Of a DNA stretch of 8,545 nucleotides, positions 1-6,013 are shown in pieces (the first letter of the stretch is position 1; each line of letters begins with the position of its first letter). The stretch comes from Desulfonatronospira sp. GTDB taxonomy: Bacteria; Desulfobacterota; Desulfovibrionia; Desulfovibrionales; Desulfonatronovibrionaceae. The translations under genes and the position numbers were made by a program. The stretch is taken from assembly GCA_007127015.1 (NCBI GenBank), contig SLAE01000124.1, positions 1-8,545 of the forward strand, in the 5' to 3' direction. The notes under the pieces were generated by a model. That model did no database searches. It was given only the letters and a program-made list of their open reading frames with translations, and was not told the DNA's origin.

Positions 1-416
1 GGTTCCTTTTCAGCAGCTTCATCCGCAGTTTCTTCTGGTTTTTCTTCTCCGGCAGTTATGGCCGGACCTGAAGAAGCAAGAGACTTTTGTTCATAACCTT
101 CGTTTTCTGCGGGTTCTGATGCTTTTCCAGGCTCATGTTTTGTCGCATGAGAAGTGCTGGAAATAATTAAAGATTCTGATTCAGTGCCGGCTTCCAGGCC
201 TTCCTTCCAGCTGATTTCAATCTCAAGCTTCTCTTTGTTTTTTTTTGAATCTGCTTTTATTTCCATCTTGGCGAGGGATAAAGGCGTAAGAATTATCTGC
301 TCTTCTCCATGCCTGACCGTAATGCTGCCTTCTTTCAGAGCTGAAAGCAGATTTTCGAGACAGGCGATGATATCTTCATTTTCCATAATTCCCTTAAACT
401 TCAGTTCATTTTCCAT
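1..416 (-). CDS. amphi-Trp domain protein 2 with acidic Pro/Glu/Ala-rich tail (3' end beyond window)
   Basis: At least 138 codons are present and the frame is open to the left edge, so the C-terminus is missing. Residues 1 to about 70 match the amphi-Trp domain pattern: an N-terminal strand (ELKFKG), a helix (DIIACLENLLSALKEG), a short strand pair (SITVRHGEEQIILTP) and a final amphipathic strand ending in tryptophan (KLEIEISW). After this comes a low-complexity tail rich in Glu, Ala, Ser and Pro, probably disordered. I chose the ATG at 414-416 because a perfect AGGAGG lies 7 bases upstream (424-429). An in-frame ATG at 441-443 would add nine residues but has no ribosome binding site and would put that site inside the coding region. 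It follows the CofD-like gene by 43 bases and is probably co-transcribed. No enzymatic motif is visible. The domain's function is unknown; its recurrence next to GAK genes suggests a partner or substrate of the enzymes here. Confidence 0.85.
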   Translation of the reverse strand, partial: MENELKFKGIMENEDIIACLENLLSALKEGSITVRHGEEQIILTPLSLAKMEIKADSKKNKEKLEIEISWKEGLEAGTESESLIISSTSHATKHEPGKASEPAENEGYEQKSLASSGPAITAGEEKPEETADEAAEKE

Positions 417-423
417 TGTTTGC

Positions 424-429
424 CCTCCT
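424..429 (-). promoter_or_regulatory. Shine-Dalgarno site deciding the start of the left-edge amphi-Trp gene
   Basis: The minus strand reads AGGAGG here, 7 bases before the ATG at 414-416. This is among the strongest ribosome binding sites in the window and argues against the upstream in-frame ATG at 441-443. It suggests that this small protein is translated at a high level relative to the enzymes upstream in the operon. Confidence 0.8.
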
Positions 430-459
430 GCGATCTTACTCATTTAATCTTATAAACAT

Positions 460-1677
460 TTATATCATGGACAACAGCCTCTCGATGAGAAAATTTTCAT
501 CCAGATACATGTTTTTTCCCGAGGCGGCCAAGGGAGCTTCAATGACCTGAATGCCCCTTTCTTCAATGGCCCGGACATCCACACCGCCCTGATAAATCTC
601 CTTTTGCCGGTCAATCAGGACAAAATTGAGCAGTTTGTTATCCGGAGTCTTTTCTTCGGCGCTGCGTTTAAGATAGTACAACAGAATCTGCACTCTTCCG
701 GACAGTGAAGTGCCCATCTGTTCCGGATCATGCTCTGTATTGGGAATATAGATTTTCGGACAGTCGTTTTCCGCAATGGCCGCTCCTACCCCGCGGGGAA
801 GAAGGTTGGCTATCAGGCTGGTGTAGAAGCTGCCCATGGGATAGCAGATAAGCTCTGCTTCATGTATGAGCCTGCTGACCTTGCTCTTTAGCCTTGGCTG
901 CAGTGGGGCGGGTTTTTCCAGGCTGCCGCTCAGATACAATCTTTGCACCCTTGAATCGATTGGAGGATATTCCTTGCCCGTGAGGGCATGCTGTCCGGGG
1001 ATGATGCTTCCGTCTTCCAGATGAGCGATCAGGTGCAGATGTCTGTTCATGATCGGCCTTACGGTCCCTCTTACTTCAGCCAGCTTGGAGAAAAGAAAGA
1101 TGACCGGATCAATATGGCGATTGTGGTGGAAATAGCCGGCTGTCAGGATCAGGTTTCCGATGCTGGCTCCGCGCAGATCAAAATCGACCGGCATTTTTTG
1201 AATAAAAGCTGAAATATAACCCTGGACAATTGTGCGCATGGGTTCGAGAATGCCGCGCACCAGTGGATGACGGCCTTCGGACATCCGGTTTAGTGTGTTC
1301 CTTAGCTTGTGGTTGTGGGTATCTTTGGGAAGCCTGTGAACGAAAAGTGAGTATATTTCCGGGTTGCCCTTGACGCTTTGATCGGCAAGAGCCATCAATC
1401 TGCTGCGCATATCTCCCACTGCGGGCATTTGAAACGCGTTGCGCAGTTTTGCCGAACTTCCGCCTGAGTCAAACGGTGTAACCAGATGAATGGAATTGTG
1501 GGTGTAGCGGACAAGGGCACGGCTGAGGGGATTAAGTGCGGTACCTCCGCTGAAAAAAAGTATTCTGGGTCCGAATTCCGGTGCTTTTTTATATCTGGTC
1601 AGCTTGACCGGATCAGGAATGTTCACTGATCGTGAAATATTGACTTTATTATGCGTGCCGGAAAATCCGCCGTCCAT
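460..1677 (-). CDS. CofD/YvcK-like protein, GAK-system type
   Basis: A 405-residue protein of the CofD/YvcK fold. CofD transfers 2-phospholactate in F420 synthesis; YvcK/GlmR relatives bind nucleotide sugars and regulate the cell wall. Visible features: the first beta strand and glycine turn (PRILFFSGGTAL, about 37-48), the HLVTPFDSGGSSAKLR stretch (64-79) corresponding to the DDGGSxG motif of YvcK, the ASIGNLILTAGY helix (171-182), an ICYPMGSFYTSLIANL segment (277-292) matching the family's GPGSLYTS region, and a KIYIPNTEHDPEQMG strand (308-322). The MPAVGDMRSRLMAL segment (84-97) and the 405-residue length are what I recall of the GAK-associated subfamily rather than F420-type CofD. No F420 genes are nearby, so a role in F420 synthesis is unlikely. 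The ATG at 1675-1677 overlaps the ATP-grasp gene by 29 bases, with only a weak GCGGAA upstream, so translational coupling is likely. A GTG at 1624-1626 has no better site. Substrate unknown. Confidence 0.88.
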   Translation of the reverse strand: MDGGFSGTHNKVNISRSVNIPDPVKLTRYKKAPEFGPRILFFSGGTALNPLSRALVRYTHNSIHLVTPFDSGGSSAKLRNAFQMPAVGDMRSRLMALADQSVKGNPEIYSLFVHRLPKDTHNHKLRNTLNRMSEGRHPLVRGILEPMRTIVQGYISAFIQKMPVDFDLRGASIGNLILTAGYFHHNRHIDPVIFLFSKLAEVRGTVRPIMNRHLHLIAHLEDGSIIPGQHALTGKEYPPIDSRVQRLYLSGSLEKPAPLQPRLKSKVSRLIHEAELICYPMGSFYTSLIANLLPRGVGAAIAENDCPKIYIPNTEHDPEQMGTSLSGRVQILLYYLKRSAEEKTPDNKLLNFVLIDRQKEIYQGGVDVRAIEERGIQVIEAPLAASGKNMYLDENFLIERLLSMI

Positions 1678-2587
1678 GGTTTTTTAATTCCGCTTCATCA
1701 TTTATGTTTTTTAAAATATATTCCGCGTACAAATCCGCAGCGTTTATGCCCCAGCTTTCATAAAGTCCCCTGAATCCGCCGAAGGCTGAAACTTCGAATA
1801 CCATCGGGCCTTGATCAGTTTCCACCACATCCACGCAGGTGAAATCCAGGTTAAACAGAGCCTGGGCCTTTCCGGCCAGTTCTATGATTTCTTTGTCCGG
1901 CTCGCAGCGCTCATATCTGCCGCCGCTGGAAGTCGACGTGCTCCACGAATGTCCCTTGCGTCTGGCATAGGTGCCGATATAGTTTCCTCCCAGAAAAGCC
2001 AGTCCCAGGTCGCGTCCCGGAATCGTGAGCATCTTCTGAATGTAAATAGTGGTATTTCCTGATGCCTGAAACCCGACAATGTTTTCGCGGCAATTTTTTC
2101 CGCACTCCACCACGCGCATGCCTCTGGCCTTTGTCGAGAAAAGGGGTTTGAGCACAGCCCTGCCGAACTTTTCTACAGCCTGAACCGCCAGTTCCACATC
2201 TTCAGTAATTACTGTGGGAGGCATGGGAATGCCGCCAATCTTTAAATTTACGGTGCAGCTCAACCTGTTCAGAGCCTGCATGATCATTTCCGGCCTGGAA
2301 AATACAGGTTTATTCAGCGCACAAAAAAACCGAAGTATTTCCAGGCGATTGTACATGTCTGGAGAATAATCAGAACCGATTTTTTTTATCATTAATCCGT
2401 CGAGTTCAGCCAGATCAAGATCTTTGTAAAACAAATTCTTTCTGCCAAGATCAAAAACCGTTGATGACAGGTCCACAATGCATCTGAAACCTGTTCTTTC
2501 TTCCAGGGAGTCAGCCATCATTTCAGTAGACCAGCTCCCGGGATTGCCGATAACAGCTATTTTTTTGTCGGATTTTCCAGCTCTCAT
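1649..2587 (-). CDS. RimK-like ATP-grasp enzyme, GAK-system type
   Basis: A 312-residue ATP-grasp ligase. ATP-grasp enzymes make an acyl-phosphate from a carboxylate and join it to an amine or thiol; RimK relatives add amino acids to protein or peptide C-termini. The N-terminal pre-grasp domain starts KIAVIGNPGSWS (9-20). The ATP-grasp core has AVLKPLFSTKARGM (144-157, K147 as ATP ligand and a flexible loop), IYIQKML (181-187, adenine side), GRDLGLAFLGG (191-201, R192) and CVDVVETDQGPMVFEVSAFGG (251-271), where D253 and E265 should bind magnesium. The position after E265-V that is Asn in RimK is Ser267, as seen directly in the codons. The start is the ATG overlapping the TGA of the upstream frame (ATGA at 2584-2587); AAAGGA lies only 3 bases before it, a tight spacing consistent with coupled re-initiation. 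An in-frame TAA just upstream rules out a longer form. The substrate cannot be read from the sequence. Confidence 0.9.
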   Translation of the reverse strand: MRAGKSDKKIAVIGNPGSWSTEMMADSLEERTGFRCIVDLSSTVFDLGRKNLFYKDLDLAELDGLMIKKIGSDYSPDMYNRLEILRFFCALNKPVFSRPEMIMQALNRLSCTVNLKIGGIPMPPTVITEDVELAVQAVEKFGRAVLKPLFSTKARGMRVVECGKNCRENIVGFQASGNTTIYIQKMLTIPGRDLGLAFLGGNYIGTYARRKGHSWSTSTSSGGRYERCEPDKEIIELAGKAQALFNLDFTCVDVVETDQGPMVFEVSAFGGFRGLYESWGINAADLYAEYILKNINDEAELKNHGRRIFRHA

Positions 2588-2709
2588 AAGTCCTTTAACA
2601 TGAATATATTATGGTCATCTTCAGGCATCTTAAAAATATTAAACAGCCTGTCATCAGTAAATTCTGATTGTCTGTAAGTATAATCAATAATTACGGAAGC
2701 CAAACCGTC
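2584..2709 (-). other. 41-codon open extension in the +1 frame of the PhoU-APH gene; alternatively a separate small gene
   Basis: Between the PhoU-APH stop codon and the ATP-grasp start lies a 41-codon open frame, DGLASVIIDY...NIFMLKDL, with protein-like composition and no stop until a TGA at 2584-2586 that overlaps the next start as ATGA. Two readings are possible. First, it is the true C-terminus of the PhoU-APH protein, reached by a +1 shift at UUU-UGA-C (2707-2713) or hidden by a one-base indel in the T4 run; the protein would then be 589 residues. Second, it is a separate 49-residue protein starting at the ATG at 2731-2733, inside the PhoU-APH 3' end, but that ATG has no visible ribosome binding site. 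The ATGA overlap fits a real coding frame in either case. No family was recognised. Confidence 0.5.
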
Positions 2710-4354
2710 AAAATCTGGAGTATTTAAAGACATCTGCGGGCATGGAAAAATCCTTCCAGGGCAGATTCCGGTGGGAAATGAGTTTCTCAGCCAGATACAG
2801 TGCTCTTTGATACATGCTGAGGGCAAAATCCCGATTCAGTTCAAATCTTGTGGATGTAAAAAAAGAGCGTATCAAACCCAGTGCCAGGCGGGCATCATAA
2901 GTCAGATCTCCGTTTTCAGCTGCGAACTGCCTGGTGAAGGAAAAGAATTCCTGGTTCAGGTGATTAATCGCCTGACGCATCCCGGCATCGAAAACCGGCT
3001 TGCGGTAATTGGACACCAGAAACACGGAGACATCCTGTACGTAATCTCCATAACAGGACCTGTGCAGATCGACGAAATATATCTGCTGCTCTTTCTGATT
3101 GTAGATGATGTTGTTGGTATTTAAATCTCCATGGATGAACACGCTGAAGGACGCCCCAAGTGAGTTTTCCAGCTCGGAGAGGATCTTGATGACATGATCC
3201 AGAGAAGGAGTAGCAAGAGAACCGATCCTGACTTCTGAAAAGTTGAATTCAGGATGAATCATCAACACATCATCGATTCTCTGTATAAGCTGAGAAATGA
3301 ATCCCGCGTTGACCGGAGTATTCTTGACGGTTTTGCTCCAGACCAGGGAAAGGGTTTCTTTGAGCAGAAACAAGGTGTTTTCCAGGGTTTCCCTGTGCTG
3401 GGAAAGAACTGTCTCCTGAAGTGAACAGCCCTGAAGAAACTCAAGAAGCATGGAGGCGTTATCTCCGCTTTGATTGTAGCTGTAGATTCTGGGTACAAGG
3501 CTTGGAAAAATCTTTCTCCAGGCTTCAATGTTTTCTTTTTCCCTGAAAATTTTTCTGGACTTTCCTTCCTTGAACAGAACCGCTCTTCCGCTTCTTTCCG
3601 AGGGGTCCATGATTTTGCCTATCCTGCATCCGGACCTTGTTTCCCAGATTGATTCAAAACCCACATCATGGATGGCAATATTGTTGTTTATGGAATCCAG
3701 GCTTTCAACAAGGGCTTGATATTGATGGACTTTCAGCTTCTCCCCGAACACCGAAAAGATTATGGCCTCACCGATATTTAAAAGCGAATCGCCCATTCTT
3801 TCCAGATAGCGAAAAATGAACAGGCAGGTAATCAGATCGCGCTTGCCGGCTGCGGAATCCATTTCTTCGATGATCTGATCGAAGCTGCGTTTGTACAGCT
3901 TATCCACCATGAATTCAGCTCTGCATATGTTCAGAGCACGGTTCAGATCCTTGTTGAACAAGCCCGGGACCACCTGTTCGAGTGCACTCGAGATCTGTTC
4001 GAAAAAAGGGGGGTAGTTGTAGGCGTGCAGAAATTCTATTCGGGAAAGATAGTCCAGCTGAGCCACGATATTTACGGAAAAATCGCTTATTCGTTCCAGG
4101 TTGGTGCTGATTATGTTTACTGCCCGGATAAAATCAACCTTTTCCTTGGTCAGGTTGCTCTGCCCGTGGATCCTGGAAAAGCAGAGATTTTCAAGAATCG
4201 ACTTATAGTTGTCGATTCGGTCGTCTCTTAATTTGACCTTGTCCACACGAGCCGGGAGAGGATCATGGAGGATTTTCAAAGTGTCTTCAAGCTGCCTGCT
4301 TACTTCGAGAACCATGAAACGAATTTTTTCTTCCAGATCATGAAAATAAGGCAT
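2708..4354 (-). CDS. PhoU domain fused to aminoglycoside phosphotransferase-like kinase
   Basis: A 548-residue two-domain protein. Residues 1 to about 215 are a PhoU-like helical domain with both repeats carrying the metal-binding signature: ERISDFSVNI (E87, D91) and ERMGDSLLNIGE (E185, D189). PhoU proteins normally bind metal clusters and regulate phosphate uptake and the PhoR kinase. Residues about 235-535 look like an aminoglycoside/choline-kinase-type phosphotransferase: a likely ATP lysine in AVLFKEG (K262), the catalytic loop FIHGDLNTNNIIY (407-418; D410, N415) and the metal-binding aspartate in IYFVDLHRSCYGD (D429). All key kinase residues seem present, so it may be active on a small molecule; this does not indicate drug resistance. 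The ATG at 4352-4354 is supported by GGAAGGAAAG just upstream. It follows amphi-Trp gene 1 by 53 bases. The reading frame ends at TGA 2708-2710, but see the +1 extension. No pst phosphate transport genes are in the window. Confidence 0.87.
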   Translation of the reverse strand: MPYFHDLEEKIRFMVLEVSRQLEDTLKILHDPLPARVDKVKLRDDRIDNYKSILENLCFSRIHGQSNLTKEKVDFIRAVNIISTNLERISDFSVNIVAQLDYLSRIEFLHAYNYPPFFEQISSALEQVVPGLFNKDLNRALNICRAEFMVDKLYKRSFDQIIEEMDSAAGKRDLITCLFIFRYLERMGDSLLNIGEAIIFSVFGEKLKVHQYQALVESLDSINNNIAIHDVGFESIWETRSGCRIGKIMDPSERSGRAVLFKEGKSRKIFREKENIEAWRKIFPSLVPRIYSYNQSGDNASMLLEFLQGCSLQETVLSQHRETLENTLFLLKETLSLVWSKTVKNTPVNAGFISQLIQRIDDVLMIHPEFNFSEVRIGSLATPSLDHVIKILSELENSLGASFSVFIHGDLNTNNIIYNQKEQQIYFVDLHRSCYGDYVQDVSVFLVSNYRKPVFDAGMRQAINHLNQEFFSFTRQFAAENGDLTYDARLALGLIRSFFTSTRFELNRDFALSMYQRALYLAEKLISHRNLPWKDFSMPADVFKYSRF

Positions 4355-4407
4355 CTATTCTTTCCTTCCGCATTCAACCATGGTCGCCTGCAAAGCAGCG
4401 CTCCGGG

Positions 4408-4638
4408 TCAATCCTGCTCCTCCCATCTAAAGTTAATGCTGAGTTTGATTTCATCATCCTTCTTCCTGGCTTTGATGGAAAAATGAATCAAACCTCCGGG
4501 CTCCACAATCAGGATCTCATCCTGATTGGACAGACTGATCCTGCCATTCTGGAAGCCGTCTTTAAGCGCTTCAAGGTATTTGCAGATGGTTTGTCTGTCC
4601 TGAAGAGTTTCCATTGAAAATTTTTTTTCTCTGGTCAT
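4408..4638 (-). CDS. amphi-Trp domain protein 1 (single-domain, 76 residues)
   Basis: A 76-residue protein that is essentially just the amphi-Trp domain: KKFSMETL strand (5-12), helix QTICKYLEALKDGFQNG (16-32), RISLSNQDEILIVEP (33-47) and the final alternating strand EIKLSINFRW (63-72), ending four residues after the tryptophan (EEQD). It aligns by eye with the left-edge amphi-Trp protein (helix followed by [R/S]I, a GG or GEE turn, then a strand ending in W), so the window holds two paralogues in one operon. There is no catalytic motif. The ATG at 4636-4638 has only a weak GGA upstream; an internal ATG at codon 9 has none, so the longer form is kept. It lies 70 bases after the PHP-like gene and 53 before PhoU-APH. 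Role unknown; a scaffold or modification target for the adjacent enzymes is an inference. Confidence 0.85.
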   Translation of the reverse strand: MTREKKFSMETLQDRQTICKYLEALKDGFQNGRISLSNQDEILIVEPGGLIHFSIKARKKDDEIKLSINFRWEEQD

Positions 4639-4658
4639 TTTTTAAATCCATCTGCTGG

Positions 4659-4701
4659 AAAATCATTAAAATTTACACCTGACTGCAACTGCAACAGGCG
4701 T
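4659..4701 (-). other. hairpin followed by a T-rich stretch between the PHP-like and amphi-Trp 1 genes
   Basis: On the minus strand ACGCCTG (4695-4701) can pair with CAGGTGT (4675-4681), a 7-pair stem with one G-U pair and a 13-base loop containing a TTGCAGTTGCAG direct repeat. It is followed by an AT-rich run (4659-4674) with T4 tracts. This could be a weak, leaky terminator or an RNA-processing element. The same stretch offers a weak promoter-like pair, TTGCAG (4689-4694) and TTTAAT (4665-4670) 18 bases apart. Neither reading is strong; the element may uncouple amphi-Trp 1 expression from the gene upstream. Confidence 0.3.
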
Positions 4702-4708
4702 TTCAACT

Positions 4709-5899
4709 CTATTGAAGCCTTGCCAGGTATTCTTCCAATACCTTCCGGCGGTCAAAATTGCCTACGATCAAGGCCTTTTTGATGGTCAGCTCATCCCAGG
4801 CAGGCTGAACCCCGATTTCCCGGTAATATTTGGCCGCGTCAATCTGAGTCGGTTCCTTTATCTTTTCCCCCATATGCGTGTCATCACCCATGAAAACAAG
4901 CAATGGCCTTTGAGATTTGCTGCGGGATCTGTTCTGGCGATTAATGACGTTGATCAAAAATTCTGTATATTCCTGAGACTGAGGGTTCCAGACTTCATAG
5001 CCGTCAATATCGTAGTCGCAGAGAAGAATCGGCCAGAACTGTTCAGGGTGAGGGACGACTATGCCCGCGTTAATGCTTCTTGCTTCCTCGATAACTTCTG
5101 ACGTCCGGTAGAAATAGTCCAGGCTGAAGCTGGCCTTGACGATTTCTTTCACCGCCTTGATAAATACCTGTACCCGATTGATGAAATGCATCGGGTAGAA
5201 TTGTTTCTGCTGGTCTACAAAATCACGGAGCAGCTTGTTTTTAAAAAAGTCCCTGGAGATGGTCCCCTCATTTTCTCGAACCAGACGATAAAGCTTGTGC
5301 GTCTGGATTCTGGCGAACTGAACTTCCTTTTCACCTGTCCCTGTTTCTTCCGCCGCCAGTTGCAGATAATCTTCCCACTTGGGATCAACGATTGTGTCCA
5401 GAAGTTCGAAAAACTGACTGGAACGATACTCAAAAGTGTGGGTAAGCATGGATTTAAGAATATCCGCCCTGCCAGAAGCATCGGCTTTGAAATGCAGAAG
5501 CAGCTGTACCTTACGCTTGAACCCCCTGGAGTAACAGTCCACTTCCACTCCATGGTATACGCTGTCGTAAGTCATGAGCTGATTGTGCTGGGTGGGTATG
5601 ATCAATTCTTTTTCTTTAAAAGGAAAGGTATTTTCAATGCGTTTCCTGATCAGTTCCATGGGTATGTATTCAGGATGCCAGTGGACAGCGAGAACTGTGT
5701 TCTGTTCAGGAAATGTCTGGACGGGATTTATTATTCTGCTGAGTTCTTCCGGAGTGAGCTGGATGCAGATAATGCCAGAAAATATCCTGTAATCCGTTTC
5801 AGTAATGTCCGGCACTGCTGATTCCGGATCAAGGACAGGCTCTTTGGTTTCTGAAACCAGGAGCTCAAAGCTTTGTGCAGATTTTTGAATTCTGTTCAT
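4709..5899 (-). CDS. divergent PHP-like metallohydrolase (putative phosphoesterase)
   Basis: A 396-residue protein with a set of metal-ligand-like motifs in the order of the PHP superfamily: HWHPE (H73, H75, E77) after a beta strand, standing for the HxH motif; PTQHN (H105) and YHGVEVD (H116); VVPHPEQFW (H284, E286) like the late 'HP' motif; IDGYEVWN (298-305) like the IDGIEVYN strand; and FMGDDTHMG (D339, D340, H342) like the terminal GSDAH motif. PHP proteins hydrolyse phosphate esters using two or three metal ions. The middle part (about 140-260) is an inserted helical region that I do not recognise. Length is greater than that of a minimal PHP domain. The ATG at 5897-5899 has no ribosome binding site, an in-frame TAA lies 9 bases upstream of it, and the next Met (M81) is beyond the HWH motif, so this start is nearly forced. 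It is probably the first gene of the GAK-type operon. The substrate is unknown; an amidohydrolase role is an alternative. Confidence 0.65.
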   Translation of the reverse strand: MNRIQKSAQSFELLVSETKEPVLDPESAVPDITETDYRIFSGIICIQLTPEELSRIINPVQTFPEQNTVLAVHWHPEYIPMELIRKRIENTFPFKEKELIIPTQHNQLMTYDSVYHGVEVDCYSRGFKRKVQLLLHFKADASGRADILKSMLTHTFEYRSSQFFELLDTIVDPKWEDYLQLAAEETGTGEKEVQFARIQTHKLYRLVRENEGTISRDFFKNKLLRDFVDQQKQFYPMHFINRVQVFIKAVKEIVKASFSLDYFYRTSEVIEEARSINAGIVVPHPEQFWPILLCDYDIDGYEVWNPQSQEYTEFLINVINRQNRSRSKSQRPLLVFMGDDTHMGEKIKEPTQIDAAKYYREIGVQPAWDELTIKKALIVGNFDRRKVLEEYLARLQ

Positions 5900-5907
5900 T
5901 AAAAAAG

Positions 5908-5935
5908 CTTATATGATTGTGCAGGAACTTTGCAA
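5908..5935 (-). promoter_or_regulatory. candidate sigma70-type promoter for the PHP-like gene, giving a near-leaderless transcript
   Basis: On the minus strand TTGCAA (5930-5935, 4 of 6 consensus matches) and TATAAG (5908-5913, 5 of 6) are 16 bases apart. Transcription would start about 7 bases after the -10 box, at or one or two bases before the ATG at 5897-5899. The gene has no Shine-Dalgarno sequence, which fits a leaderless messenger. The match is by eye and not unique, so this is a candidate only. Confidence 0.4.
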
Positions 5936-5953
5936 TACCTAACACTTCGATTC

Positions 5954-5978
5954 GGCCTGCCCTCGGAGAGCGGCGGCC
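5954..5978 (-). other. strong GC-rich hairpin in the usp to PHP-like intergenic gap
   Basis: Arms at 5954-5964 and 5968-5978 can form ten G-C-rich base pairs in three blocks (GGCC/GGCC, GCC/GGC, CTC/GAG) around a 3-base loop, with one unpaired base on each side. It sits 36 bases past the usp stop codon and is not followed by a T run in the minus direction, so it is not a standard intrinsic terminator. It could protect the 3' end of the permease-usp messenger or contribute to factor-dependent termination, marking the border between the two transcription units. Confidence 0.5.
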
Positions 5979-6013
5979 TATTGAAGGTCTATGCATCTGA
6001 TTTTTCCGGACCT

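Noticed and set aside
441..443. Alternative ATG for the left-edge amphi-Trp gene
   Set aside because: No ribosome binding site precedes it, whereas the ATG at 414-416 has a perfect AGGAGG at good spacing.
154..447. 97-codon plus-strand open frame with Ser/Phe-rich product
   Set aside because: Antisense to the left amphi-Trp gene; its composition (SSFSLFFF type) is what the complement of Glu/Lys-rich codons gives.
444..480. TATAAG-like -10 sequence between the CofD-like and left amphi-Trp genes
   Set aside because: No -35 element at proper spacing (the TTGTCC is only 14 bases away), and the AT-rich gap produces such matches easily.
2584..2826. 80-codon minus-strand frame with an earlier ATG for the +1-frame extension
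   Set aside because: The first 31 residues (Cys/Pro-rich) lie in the PhoU-APH coding region out of frame and look like shadow sequence; only the part from about 2733 or 2709 onward is plausible.
4357..4383. Eight-codon mini-frame (MVECGRKE) ending just before the PhoU-APH start
   Set aside because: Too short to distinguish from chance, has no ribosome binding site, and contains the binding site of the next gene.
5186..5821. 211-codon plus-strand open frame
   Set aside because: It lies wholly antisense to the PHP-like gene, has no recognisable domain, and the minus-strand product has clear conserved-type motifs; it is a codon shadow.
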